Of a stretch of DNA of 64,000 nucleotides, positions 7,951 through 17,677 are shown in pieces; positions within the stretch are counted from its first letter, which is position 1, and the number at the start of each line of letters is the position of its first letter. The notes below the pieces were generated by a model. The model searched no databases, was not told where the DNA came from, and worked only from the letters and a program-made list of their open reading frames with translations. Origin of the DNA: DATFQI01 sp963816955 (GTDB lineage Bacteria > Actinomycetota > Thermoleophilia > Solirubrobacterales > Solirubrobacteraceae). The stretch covers positions 395,123 through 459,122 of the forward strand of contig CAWFME010000003.1 of NCBI GenBank assembly GCA_963816955.1, in the 5' to 3' direction. The position numbers were made by a program, and so were the translations under genes.

Positions 7951-8376
7951 ATGGAGTCTTCCGAGGTCCGTCACATCCTGATCGTGGCGAACCGAACGGC
8001 CGCGACGCCCGCGTTGATCGACGCGGTCCGAAGGCGCGCCTCAGAGACCTCGTGTCGCTTCACGCTGCTCGTCCCACGGACGTTCTGGGATGCCGACACG
8101 GAGGAGTCTGGGATAACGCTCGAGCTGGCGATCCCGCTGCTCGACGAGGCGGCCGGGAGCCACGTTGAAGGCCTGATCGGGGACACCGATCCGTTCGCGG
8201 CGATCACCGCCGCGCTGGAGGACGGCGACTACGACGAGATCATCATCTCCACGCTGCCGGCGCGCGTGTCGCGGTGGCTGCACCTCGACCTCCCTGCGCG
8301 GGTGCAGCGCTTCGGACTGCCGGTGACAGTGATCACCGCGCGAAAGAACGATCGACAGCACAGCTCCGCCGGCTGA
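7951..8376 (+). CDS. Universal-stress-like (Usp fold) protein
   Basis: 141 residues. The N-terminal HILIVANRTAATPALIDAV and the C-terminal DEIIISTLPARVSRWLHLDL followed by VQRFGLPVTVI are the first and last beta-alpha units of the Usp-like nucleotide-binding fold. The canonical G-x2-G-x9-G-(S/T) ATP loop is not obvious, so ATP binding is uncertain. ATG 7951 is preferred because GAGGAAGGAG lies just upstream; the frame is open from 7864. The region between its end and 8640 shows no recognisable gene. Confidence 0.7.
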   Translation: MESSEVRHILIVANRTAATPALIDAVRRRASETSCRFTLLVPRTFWDADTEESGITLELAIPLLDEAAGSHVEGLIGDTDPFAAITAALEDGDYDEIIISTLPARVSRWLHLDLPARVQRFGLPVTVITARKNDRQHSSAG

Positions 8377-8639
8377 GCGGTGAGGCACCCCTCGGCCCCT
8401 GGAGGCTAAACGCCATAGATCGCCGGAATAGACGGGGACAGGCGGCGTCCTCCCTCCTATGCGCCGCCCCATCGTCACCGAGATCACGCAGCGTCGAGAG
8501 CCAGTCGTACGTGACACGTTCATCGACGATCTCCACACCCGTCGGCGCCCCCCACGCAGCCGCACGACACGCTCCACTAGCGCGGCGGGCAAAGACGATC
8601 TGCTGCGAGGCGTCGTGCACGCGGTCGAGCGGTAAAGAT

Positions 8640-8846
8640 CTACTGCGCCAGTCGCTCGAATAGCTCCCGCTCGCGCTCGTGGCGTTTCTTGAGGCGGTCC
8701 ATGAATGCCTTGTCCTTCCGCCGGGCCTCAATGTGCTCGTCAATCGCGGTGCGCACCGTGTCGGTGACGGTCTTGTTCTCGGCCCGAGCAATCATCTCGA
8801 GTGTCGCAGCGCGCTCGTCGTCGAGGCGCAGAGTCATGTGCTTCAT
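8640..8846 (-). CDS. Ribbon-helix-helix antitoxin-like protein
   Basis: 68 residues from ATG 8846. HMTLRLDDERAATLEMIAR is a typical CopG/RHH beta strand plus helix, followed by TVTDTVRTAIDEHIEARR as the second helix. A long charged helix (KDKAFMDRLKKRHERERELF) could be a toxin-binding tail. It lies 51 bp downstream of the Doc-type toxin gene on the same strand, so the order is toxin then antitoxin, the reverse of classical phd-doc. The pairing is inferred from proximity. Confidence 0.65.
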   Translation of the reverse strand: MKHMTLRLDDERAATLEMIARAENKTVTDTVRTAIDEHIEARRKDKAFMDRLKKRHERERELFERLAQ

Positions 8847-8897
8847 AGTCATCCTCGCCGGTTGATCCATGCACCTTGACACCTTTCACGGCAGATA

Positions 8898-9317
8898 TCA
8901 AGGTATCTCGATACCACGCTGCCCGTCGGCGATCCGAGCGGCCACCCAGGCTCGGAACTCGTCCTCTCTGACCGTCTGAGCCGCGACGCGCTCGATCATC
9001 TCGGCCGTGGCCATCAGACCCTCGGGCGGATGCGTGAACGCGCGCCCGTTCCGCTCGACGAACTCGACCATCACGTCGTAGGCCGTGCGCTTGTTGCCGT
9101 CGGGCAACGGATGGTTTCGCATGATCCGCGACGCGTAGATCGCCGCCTTGTCGGCGAGTGAGGGATAGAGCTCGACGTCGCCGTATCCGGCGAACGGTGC
9201 TGCCAGTGCCGAGCCGGCGAGCTGCACGACCCGATCCATACGCGCGAGCCGGCTCGCGTCGATTCCGGAGTGGATCTCGGCGATCACCAGGAAGGTCGCC
9301 AGATCGATGGGATACAT
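8898..9317 (-). CDS. doc: Doc-type Fic toxin
   Basis: 139 residues with the Doc signature. RNHPLPDGNKRTAYDVMVEF contains the HPxxxGNKR Fic active-site loop, with the catalytic His first. The N-terminal YPIDLATFLVIAEIHSG and ELYPSLADKAAIYASRIM match Doc proteins. Doc phosphorylates elongation factor Tu and stops translation. The gene begins 5 bp after the integrase stop codon, so it is co-transcribed with the integrase. The only candidate antitoxin is the RHH protein downstream. Confidence 0.85.
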   Translation of the reverse strand: MYPIDLATFLVIAEIHSGIDASRLARMDRVVQLAGSALAAPFAGYGDVELYPSLADKAAIYASRIMRNHPLPDGNKRTAYDVMVEFVERNGRAFTHPPEGLMATAEMIERVAAQTVREDEFRAWVAARIADGQRGIEIP

Positions 9318-9322
9318 CCGGG

Positions 9323-10492
9323 TCAGCCTTCGAGATCGCCGAAGTCAAGCTGACCGTCCGGTTCGGCAGCGGTCGACTGCAGGGCCAGCCTGGCTCTGAC
9401 GATCTGCTCCTCCGCGCTGATCCGTTCGCCCTCCTCCTGCTCGGCCATGACATGGGCATATGTGTCCAGGCAGACCGTCGGGTTGTGCCCGAGCTGCGCC
9501 GCGATCTCGACAACCGACAGCCGGCCCTCGTGGATCAGCAGCGACGCGAAGGCATGTCGGAGGTGGTAGGGGCGAGCGCCGTCGATCCCCACCGACTCCG
9601 CCACCGGCTTGTAGATCCGCTTGCGCCAGTTGCGCCAGTCGCTCGCTCGCCAGAAGCCTCCCGACGCGGCCGAGAAGACCGGGCTGGCCGGCGACGGCAC
9701 AGACGCGCTCCGCCATTCCGCAAGGTCGTCTCGGACCGGCGCGAGCAGCTTCACCGTGCGGGGTTGACGGCGATTCTTGAGGACTTTCAGCTCGCCGTCG
9801 CTGAGTGCGCGTTCGACCAGCAGCGTGCGGTCGCGGACGTGCCGCCACTCGAGCGCGAGCGCCTCCTGGGGCCGGAGACCCGCGTACGCGAGCACGGAGA
9901 TCAGGGTGGCGTCGCGAAGCCTGCCTCGTTCGAGCAGCAGCGAGCGCATCACCTCGACCTGATGCGGCGGGATCGCCTCGACGGCCGGCCGCAGCTGCTT
10001 CGGTGGCTTGCGGGTCATCTTCACGGCGTTCGTCGGGACCCGGCCCCACTCGACGGCGCGCTGCAGTACGCCCTGGAGCATCGTCATCGTCTTGCGGATC
10101 GCCTCGATGCCGACGCCGGCCTGCTCGAGGTCGGCGCGGAAGTGCGCGATCGTCTGGGGCGTGAGCTCGCGCAGCGGAACGGCGCCGAGGCGTGGCAGCG
10201 CGTGCCCGTTCCACAGCGTGGCGTACGCGCGCAAGGTCGCGCGCTCGAGATTCGGCCCCGCGTAGACGGTCCACCATTCCTCGACGAACTCAGCGAGCGT
10301 CTCGCGGCCCGCGTCGAGGTCGGCCAGCGCGCCCGTTCGCTTGAGCGTGCGCAGCTTGCCCTCGTACGCTCGGGCGTCGCCGAGCTTGTCGAACGTCTTG
10401 CTGCGCTCGAAGCCGCGCTCGTCACGCCAGCGGACCTTCCAGACGCTGTACGTGGTTCCGTCGCGTCGCTTGCGGTCGCGCTTCTGAATCAC
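9323..10492 (-). CDS. Tyrosine site-specific recombinase (integrase)
   Basis: 389 residues from GTG 10492, which has AGAGGAG upstream. The N-terminal arm-binding domain (RRDGTTYSVWKVRWRDERG) is followed by a SAM-like core-binding domain (about 70-160). The catalytic domain shows AGLRPQEALALEW (first Arg), YHLRHAFASLLIHEG (HLRH), LGHNPTVCLDTYAHV (GH and the Tyr nucleophile). All key residues are present, so the enzyme may be active. It defines the element as integrative, with excisionase and relaxase upstream on the same strand. Confidence 0.93.
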   Translation of the reverse strand: MIQKRDRKRRDGTTYSVWKVRWRDERGFERSKTFDKLGDARAYEGKLRTLKRTGALADLDAGRETLAEFVEEWWTVYAGPNLERATLRAYATLWNGHALPRLGAVPLRELTPQTIAHFRADLEQAGVGIEAIRKTMTMLQGVLQRAVEWGRVPTNAVKMTRKPPKQLRPAVEAIPPHQVEVMRSLLLERGRLRDATLISVLAYAGLRPQEALALEWRHVRDRTLLVERALSDGELKVLKNRRQPRTVKLLAPVRDDLAEWRSASVPSPASPVFSAASGGFWRASDWRNWRKRIYKPVAESVGIDGARPYHLRHAFASLLIHEGRLSVVEIAAQLGHNPTVCLDTYAHVMAEQEEGERISAEEQIVRARLALQSTAAEPDGQLDFGDLEG

Positions 10493-10562
10493 AGCCTGCT
10501 CCTCTCGCTGAGGGTCGCCTGTCAGCGATAGGGAGAACAGGGCCAAAACTGACCCCTTCTGA

Positions 10563-10793
10563 TCAAGGCGCCAGCTGGTCGGCAACAGCCGCGGCGTGCG
10601 AGGCGAAGACGAACTCGCCGACACGATTGGCGAGGCCGGAAGCGACCAGTTCGCGCACGGCGACCGCGACTCGGTCGCGCTCCGCGAACGACTCCGCGCC
10701 GCCGGTCATCTCGCGGGTGAGCTCCTCGATCGAGAGCAGGCCCGGGTGGTGTTCGAGCAGCAGCGCGAGCACGGCGTGCCGGGCGTCGGTCAC
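10563..10793 (-). CDS. Small winged-helix-like protein
   Basis: 76 residues: ALLLEHHPGLLSIEELTREM, then VAVAVRELVASGLANRVGEF. The alternation of three helices and a short wing suggests a winged helix-turn-helix, but no named family is recognised. It starts with an ATGA overlap (10790-10793) on the gene upstream, and the integrase follows. It belongs to the element core and may regulate integrase or excisionase expression. Confidence 0.6.
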   Translation of the reverse strand: MTDARHAVLALLLEHHPGLLSIEELTREMTGGAESFAERDRVAVAVRELVASGLANRVGEFVFASHAAAVADQLAP

Positions 10794-11071
10794 AGCAGCA
10801 CCGGCCAGAGGTACTCGAAGTAGCTGGCGGCGAACGTCGAGCGCACGACGTCTCTGCGCCGCTCGACGAGGCCGACATGCTGGAGCGCCGTCGCCGCCGG
10901 CTCGACGGTCTCCGGCGGGAGCCCGAGGCGCGCCCGGAGGTCGTCGAGGTGGTCGCCCGCGGCCGGCGGGTCGACCACGAGCTCGAGCAGCACGATCTTC
11001 TGTGCGAGGTACTCGGGGCCGTAGGGGTCGGGCAGCCGGAGCGGCGGGCCGCCGTTACGGTGGTGATGCAT
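10790..11071 (-). CDS. Small helix-turn-helix-like element protein
   Basis: 93 residues, starting MHHHRNGGPPLRLPDPYGPE. The middle part LDDLRARLGLPPETVEPAAT followed by LQHVGLVERRRDVV resembles a winged-helix domain in which a second helix and basic wing contact DNA. It overlaps the next gene by 4 bp and lies between excisionase and integrase. No functional name is justified. Confidence 0.55.
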   Translation of the reverse strand: MHHHRNGGPPLRLPDPYGPEYLAQKIVLLELVVDPPAAGDHLDDLRARLGLPPETVEPAATALQHVGLVERRRDVVRSTFAASYFEYLWPVLL

Positions 11072-11077
11072 GGGAGC

Positions 11078-11450
11078 TCAGCCTCCTGTGCCGGCCCCGG
11101 GGACGTTCCAGCGTCGCCCGGGGCGCTTTCGCCGAGTAGGCGGCTCGGCCGAAAACTGGCCCCCTACGAGCGCGCCCGCCCCATCTCGGGCGTGAGCTTC
11201 AGCCGACCGGCAGACGGGCGCCTGGTGCTCGATCAGGGACACGACCGGGGTCTGCGACCGCGGTGGCAGCGGCGCGACGATCGACAGCTCCAGCCACGCG
11301 TCGACGTCGGTCCTCGCGCAGCCGGTAGGCGCCCCGCTCGCCGAGCCGGTAGGCGCGCAGCTGGCCGCGGTGGATGGCGCGCAGCACCGACTTGGCGCTG
11401 ATCTGGCAGCGCTCGGCGACGTCTGCAGGCGTGAGCAGCCGCTCGTCCAT
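11078..11450 (-). pseudogene. Excisionase/HTH protein, frameshifted
   Basis: The gene begins MDERLLTPADVAERCQISAK and continues SVLRAIHRGQLRAYRLG, a textbook MerR-like excisionase fold. After AYRLRED the frame breaks near 11310, where one extra C seems present. Removing it restores REDDVDAWLELSIVAPLPPR and an open frame to a stop at 11078, 6 bp before the next start. DDVDAWL is the conserved end of this family, so the indel is nearly certain; whether it is a true mutation or a sequence error is open. ATG 11450 overlaps the relaxase stop. Confidence 0.7.
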
Positions 11451-14337
11451 CAGCGGCCCAGCTCCCGGCCGACCGCGCGCTCCCGAAGGCGCACGACCTC
11501 GGGCGTCAGTCGTCGCTGCTCACGGTGCAGGCGAGTGCGCAGAGCCAGCTCGCGCGACGCGATCGCAGCGAGCTGCTCGCACGCCAGGTCCGCGGCCTCG
11601 TGTGCCCGCTCGAGCGCCGCCGCATGACGCGCGCGGGCGCCCGCGCGGAACCACGCGGGGTGCTCGCGCTCGAGCGCGGTTCGTTCCTGCGTTGCCGTGG
11701 CCCGCTCCTGCTCCAGCTCGGACCGCCGCTCGGCGAGCTGCGCGAGCTCGGGCTCGGCGGAGGCGAGGTCGGTGGCCATCGTCTGCCGGCGCGATCGCCC
11801 GAGCGACTCGACCAGGGCCCGCACCGGGTCCTGCCGGCCGGGCCCGGCGGGCGCGAACTCGTCCCGCTCGGACTCCGGCGAGTCGAGCACGTACAGGCGG
11901 TTGCTCTGGCGCCCGCGGCTCAGCGCCACGTAGCCGGCCTCGCGCGTGAGCTGATCGCCGACGAGCACGAACGTCCGGTCGCAGGTCATCCCCTGCGCCA
12001 GGTGGACGGTCATCGCGTAGCCGTGCATCAGCGAGCGGCCGCCATGCCTCGTCGGCTGCTCGAGGAACGCGCGCGGCAGCGAGACCCGCCGGCCACCGAG
12101 GTCGACGTCGAGCCGTCCCAGCTCCGGATCCACATCGGTGACGACGCCGCGGTCGCCGTTGACCACGCCGAGCCGGCGGTCGTTGCGCCGCACGAGCACC
12201 CGGTCGCCACGGGCGAACGCGACGTCACCGACGACGAGCTCCTGCTCGCCGAGCGCTCCCGCCGCGCGCATGAGCGCATGCGCGCGGCCGTTGAGGTCGG
12301 CGACGTCGACCCGCCGCTGGGCGATCATCACCGAGCCGGCCGGGTCGCCCGACGCCCACCAGTCGGCGACCAGCGAGCGGCGCAGCGTGTCGACCCGCTC
12401 GCCGACGACGATCCGGTCCGCTCGGGCGTACGCTCGACGGCCGTGCGCGCGTCGCCGCGGCGCAGCGCCTGCAGCGCATCGCGCTCCCACTCGGCGAGCT
12501 GGCGACGGTTCTCCTGCAGCTCGATCACCGGGACGCGCGACAACAGGCCACCGAACGCGCCGCCGGCGCCGATCGCCGGAAGCTGCCGGTCGTCGCCGCA
12601 GCAGCACCACCTTGGCGTTCGCCGTACGCGCGTGCTCGATCAGCGCGGCGAGCTCGCGCGTGGGAATCATCGCGGCCTCGTCGAGCACGAGCACCGCGCG
12701 CCGCCCGAGCACTCCGACCGGATGGCGGTCGAGGCGCTCGAGCAGCGCGGCCACGCTCGTGCTCGGGATGCCGGCGCCGTCCTCGAGCTCGCGGGCCGCG
12801 CGCCGGGCCAGCGCCGCGCCCAGCACCCGAGCGCCGCTGCGCTCCCACGCCTCGCGCGCCGCCGCGAGCGCATGCGTCTTGCCCGCCCCCGCCGGTCCGA
12901 CGACGACCGCGAGGCCGGCGCCGTCCTCGGTGAGCCGCCGCACCATCTCGACCTGCTCCTCGGCGAGCGAGGGCCGGCGCCGCAGCGCCCGCTCGATCGC
13001 CTGTGGCCGGGCGACGCCCACGCCGGCCTCCTGGCGCTCCGACCGCGTGGTCGAGGATCCGCCGCTCGAGCGCCAGCAGCTCCGGCGTCGAGTAGGAGCG
13101 CTCGGCGCGCGCCGGCGGGATCAGCCGGCCGTCCGCACGCCGCAGCGGCTCGCGCGCCGTGCCCTCGGCGAGCACCACGGCGCGCGGCGAGGCGAGGAAG
13201 TCGTCGGCCAGGCGCTCGATGTCGGCCGCCGACACCGACGCGTGCGCGGGCAGCCGCTCGCTCAACGCCTGCAGCACGTCGCGCCGGGTGAAGGTCGACC
13301 GATCGCGCGTCAGGCCGTCCGGCGCCGGCCGAGCTGCTCGAGGATCTGCTCGACCACGCCGCTCGTCGAGCGGACCTGATCGCACGCGGCCGCCGAGCGC
13401 GCGGACCGACCTCGGGCGCGAGCCCGAGGGCCCGCGCCCGCTCGCGCCACTCCGGCACGAGCTGCTCGGGCCGGACGCGGTAGTCCTTGCCGCGGCGGGT
13501 CGCCAGCGTGGCGACCTGCGCCGCGGCCGCGCCCGAAGCGCCGCGGCGCTCGAGCTCGGCCTCGATATCCGCGCGCCGGCGGCTGAACGCCCGCAGCACC
13601 GGCGGCGGGATGCCGGCGATCTCGGCGATGCCGTTGCGCACCGGCGTCCACTCGACTCCGAGCTCGCGGGTGACGATGCTGCGCAGCCGCGCCTCGTAGA
13701 GGTAGCCGGCGGTCTTGGCGTGCGCGTAGATGCGCCGGGCATCGAGCGTCGACCAGCGCCCGTCGGCGCCGAGCGTGAGGTTGGCGACGAGCACGTGGGT
13801 GTGCAGCTGCGGGTCGCCGGCGCGTGAGGTGCGGTGCCGGAACGCGGCGGCGACGAGCCCGTTGCCGGCGATCGCGTGCACGCCCGCCGGTCCGCGGCGC
13901 GTCACGGCCGCATGGCGCTCCATGTAGCCCGAGCGCGTCCGCGACCGCCTCGGTCGTGCGCCTCGCTGGAGCGTCGACGCGCAGCGCGATCGTCGCCGAT
14001 CCCGAAGAGCACGCTGACGGACTTCGGCGCCGAGAACGTCAGATCGAACCCGGGCCGCCGGCGCGCGAGCACGCGTCCGAGCGGATCGCCGGTCGCCGGA
14101 TGCTCACCGGCGAGAACCCGAAGCAGCGGCTCGTCGGCGACCTCGCCGCGCAGTCCCAGCGCCGCGGCGCCGGCGCCGACCCAGCGCCCCGTCGGCCTCA
14201 TGTCCGCCGAGGTAGTAGTCCTCGACGCCCGACGCCACGGCCTGCGCACGCGTTATCGACCCCTGCGCCTGGTCGAGGTAGTAGCCGGCCTGGCCGGTGG
14301 CGAGCTTGCCGAGCGAGAGCACGATCGTTCTGTGCAT
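11450..14337 (-). pseudogene. TrwC/TraA-type relaxase-helicase, multiply frameshifted
   Basis: A 2.9-kb MobF-family gene spread over at least six frame segments. In order: KLATGQAGYYLDQA (tandem catalytic tyrosines), GFDLTFSAPKSVSVLFG, GDPQLHTHVLVANLTLG (the metal-binding HxH), then RecD/TraA helicase motifs VVVGPAGAGKTHALAAA (Walker A) and VLVLDEAAMIPTRELAAL (Walker B), a late YAMTVHLAQGMTCDRTFV and YVALSRGR. Breaks fall near 14200, 13990, 13930, 13390, 13050, 12600 and 12430. Intact, it would nick oriT and unwind DNA for conjugative transfer. The gene is inactive as written unless the breaks are sequencing errors. Confidence 0.82.
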
Positions 14338-14708
14338 CAGGCCGCCGAGAAGCCCGTTTGGGCAATCGGATTTCAACCGAAGTCCGAACCATGACAACAA
14401 CGGACTTCCTAGCAATGGAGACCCAGATCCCGTAAGCCGACGATTTCCCGCCACCGACGCCACTCCGAGCCGCCCCAGGAGCCCCAGAGATCCGACCCCG
14501 AAACCAACCTCAACGACAACCCCAAAGACCTGGCACGCACTTGCACACTCTCCGTGTGCAGGGCCTGGAGAGGTTCTGCATGGACGCGGTGGCGATGTCC
14601 GCGGGCGCCGTAGCCTCGGCGCGGCGGGCTGACTCTGCACTTGCCTGTCGCCGTTGTGGCTGACCGGAAGCGGTCATGTCGCCCGCCGTGCGACACGCGT
14701 ATTGGAGT
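14338..14708. other. Gap between relaxase and vsr
   Basis: No convincing coding sequence is seen here. The GC content dips (AT-rich runs around 14360-14530), which would suit an origin of transfer, since oriT commonly lies upstream of the relaxase gene. I cannot identify a nick-site motif by eye, so oriT is only a positional guess. Confidence 0.3.
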
Positions 14709-15091
14709 TCAGCTGGCCGTGGTCCGACGCGACACTGAGTCCTCCACGCGATCCGCCACCTCCGAGGCGTCCTGATGCTCCAAACCCGCACTACGGCCCA
14801 TCCGGCCGCGGCGAGCGCTGCATCGTTGCGACGATCTCGCTCTACGTTCTGATCGAGCTTCATCCGCCACCAGGCCGCGTTGGCCTTCGGGAAGGTCGCA
14901 TGCTCCGGGCAGCGGTGCCAGAAGCACCCGTCCACGAACACCACCACCTTCGCGCGAGGGAACACGACGTCCGCCCGGCACCGCAAGCCTGGGAGCGGCG
15001 CGACGTGCTTGCGGAAGCGCAACCCGCGTCGGTGCAGCACCGACCGAAGAGCCAGCTCTGGCGCAGTGTCGGCACCGCGATTGGCCACCAT
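14709..15091 (-). pseudogene. vsr: Vsr very-short-patch-repair endonuclease, frameshifted
   Basis: The reading frame gives MVANRGADTAPELALRSVLH, GLRFRKHVAPLPGLRCRADV, VVFVDGCFWHRCPEHATFPK, then WAVVRVW. These are the conserved blocks of Vsr, including the FVDGCFWHxCP zinc/active-site segment. Vsr nicks T:G mismatches arising from 5-methylcytosine deamination and usually sits beside a C5 methyltransferase, as here. At about 14782 a base is missing; the next frame continues EHQDASEVADRVEDSV to a stop at 14709. It is divergent from the methyltransferase genes. Confidence 0.8.
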
Positions 15092-15262
15092 GACGGCCGA
15101 GATGCGCCGACGATGGAGGCGGAGCTGGCGGAAGTGTTCCGAGAGACGCGGGATTCATCCGATTATCGTGGCCGATCTGCGTAGAGGCTGTGAAATCCGG
15201 GGCGCAACGCTCGATCACATCCGGGTCAGACCGTAGTTTGCTGGCCTCACGAATGACCGACC

Positions 15263-16533
15263 ATGCCCTCAAACAGGACCCGTCGTGTCCGCCGCGCGAC
15301 GCGAGCGATCCCCGTACCGCGCGTCAGGGAGCGTTTTCGCGTCGTCAATCGGCGGATCCAGCGTGCAGCGACGCTAAAGGCGGCTCCGTCGTCGTCTCGG
15401 ACGTCGGGGCAGCCGACCATCTCCTGCCCGGCCAACCGCCGCGGACGTCGCCGAACAGGTCCTGCTGCGCTCTGAGTCTGCGCCGATCGCTTCCGCGGGC
15501 GCCGATGTTGGAGTCGTCGACCTCTTCTCCGGGCTGGGTGGCTTGTCCCTCGGATTCGCGGAAGCGGCGCGAGCCGTTGGTCGAAACGCCCGCTGCCTCG
15601 GCGTCGATTTCGACGCGGCGGCTATCGCGGCGTATCAGCGCAACATGCCACTCGGCCGCGGCATCCAAGCCGATATCGCCGACGTCTTCGACGGTCGCCT
15701 TCGTTCTCGGCCACCGCGAGCGAGAAAGCGCTTCGGGCTCTGGCTGGCGCGACCACGGTATTGCTCGGCGGGCCTCCATGCCAAGGACACTCGGCCTTCA
15801 ACAATCGCACGCGGCATGCGGACGAGCGCAACGCGCTCTACCTAACATGGTTCGGGCAGCGAAGTCCTCGAGCCCGATCAGTCGTGATCGAGAACGTGCC
15901 CGGGGCGCTCGCGATCGTTCGGCAGTCGTGTCCAACGTTCGATGGCCGCCCTTGAGGCCCTCGGCTACTCGCTGTCTCACGGAATCGGTGACATGGCGCA
16001 GATCGGCGTGCCCCAGCTCAGGCGCGGCTGATCGTGGTCGCCTCGCGCACGGCCGGGCCCCGACACTCGAAGCCTCGCGCCGCCCACCGGACCAGCGTTC
16101 GAACCGTGCGATGGGCGATCGAAGATCTCGTCGCGACGACCGCACGCTGCCGTTCGACATGCCGGCGCGTTCAGCTCCGCAAACGCGCGCACGGATGGAT
16201 GTCCTGTTCGACCAGGATTCGTGGGAGCTCCCGGGCAGATACCGGCCGAAGTGCCATGCCCACGGTCAGCACAGCTACAGCTCGATCTACGGACGCATGC
16301 GCTGGACGAACCAGCACAGACGATCACGACGGGCTTCTACAGCATGTGCATGGGCAGATATGTCCATCCGTCACAGCGGCGCACGATTACCGCGCATGAA
16401 GCCGCGCGGCTCCAGTTCCTTCCCGATTTCGTGGACTTCGAAGGCTGTCCAGCGAGGGGATCTGGCGCGCCTCATAGGTAATGCCGTACCGGTCAAGCTC
16501 GGGTACGTCCTTGGGTTGGAGCTCCTCGGATGA
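15263..16533 (+). pseudogene. C5 cytosine methyltransferase 1, frameshifted
   Basis: Conserved motifs of m5C methyltransferases appear in order but in different frames. Motif I is VVDLFSGLGGLSLGF (about 15520-15560), motif IV GGPPCQGHSAFNNRT (about 15766) with the catalytic Cys, motif VI SVVIENVPG (about 15880), motif VIII GVPQLRRRLIVVAS (about 16005), and motifs IX-X TITAHEAARLQFLPDF then RLIGNAVPVKLGYVLGLELL up to the stop at 16533. At least three frame breaks separate them. The start is approximate. Together with the next gene it resembles the paired M subunits of LlaJI/BsuMI systems. The 15092-15262 gap is the divergent promoter with vsr. Confidence 0.78.
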
Positions 16534-17677
16534 GCGAGGCGACGTTGGCTCAATCGTCGTCGGCCTGTTCGCTGGCATCGGAGGATTTCGAGCTAGGCTT
16601 CGCCCGGGCGGGACGCGGACGACGCTCGCCGTCGACAATCCGGCAGCGCCCAGGCCGTACTTCGCGCCCGCTTCCCAGATGTCGCCTTGTGGATGACGTA
16701 CGCAGGGTTGATCGGTTGCCTCAGCGACTGATGTGGTCTGCGCTGGCTTCCCGTGCCAGGATCTGAGTTCGGTAGGTAAGAAGGTCGGAATTGAGGGGGC
16801 TCGGTCAAGCCTGGTCGGCGAGGTCCTTCGCTTGCTTAAGAAGGAGCAGGTCCCCTGGCTTGTCTTCGAGAACGTGCCGTTCATCCTTCAGCTCGACCGA
16901 GGCGGGGCGATGCGGTTGATCACGACAGCTTCAAGAGCTCGGTTATCGCTGGGCCTATCGCGTACTCGATACCCAGGCCTTCGGCCTTCCGCAGCGCCGT
17001 CGGCGGTCGTACCTGGTCGCAGCAACATTCACGATCCGCGTGCCGTACTCCTGCCCGGCGATGTGCGGGGCTCCGCAGGTGCCAAGCGGCCCGCTTACGG
17101 GTTCTACTGGACCGAGGGCATGCGAGCACTCGGCTGGGCGGTCGACGCCGTGCCCCCAATAAAGGGCGGATCCTCGGTTGGCGTAGCCTCTCCGCCAGCG
17201 ATTCTCATGCCGGACGGTGGAGTCGTCACACCGGACATCAGGGACGCAGAAAGGCTCCAAGGCTTCGACGCTGAGTGGACCGTCCGGCCGAGAGCGTCGT
17301 CAAGCCGGGATTCCGTTGGCAAGCCGTCGGCAATGCGGTGTCCGTCGACGTCGTTGCTTGGATCGCGGCCGTCTCGCAGCACCGCACTATTCGACGACCC
17401 GGGCGACGCCCCGCCTCCGAATGGCGGTGGCCCTATGCCGCCTGGGTCGACGTCAACGGCAAAGTTCGGGCTTCGCGCGCCGGGACGTCCCCGCTCTGGC
17501 TTCCCGCGGCCCGCCCTCGTTGACTTCCTGGAGTACCCGACGAAGCCGCTGTCCGCACGGGCCGGCAGGATTTCTCAAGCGGACGCGGAAGGGCAACTTG
17601 CGCTTCCAGCCGGGCTTCCTCGAGGCCGTTCAAGCGCACCTGGACCGCCAACTGGGCCCGGAGCAATCGCGGCTTGA
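16530..17677 (+). pseudogene. C5 cytosine methyltransferase 2, frameshifted
   Basis: Begins with ATG overlapping the stop of methyltransferase 1. Motifs seen across frames: VGLFAGIGGF (I), VVCAGFPCQDLSSVGKKVG (IV, catalytic Cys), WLVFENVPF (VI), AFGLPQRRRRSYLVAA (VIII), VTPDIRDAERLQGFDAEWT (IX) and WQAVGNAVSVDVVAW (X). The stretch GFYWTEGMRALGWAVDAVPP marks the target-recognition side. The tail VDFLEYPTKPLSARA then GFLKRTRKGNLRFQPGF ends near the TTGA overlap at 17674-17677. Several indels break the frame. It probably methylates a different strand or sequence from enzyme 1, as in other two-methylase systems. Confidence 0.76.

Noticed and set aside
8377..8639. Possible toxin gene between the Usp-like protein and the RHH antitoxin
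   Set aside because: Frames on both strands give no family motif; a minus-strand stretch with VTYDWLSTLRDLGDDG looked protein-like but is too short and isolated.
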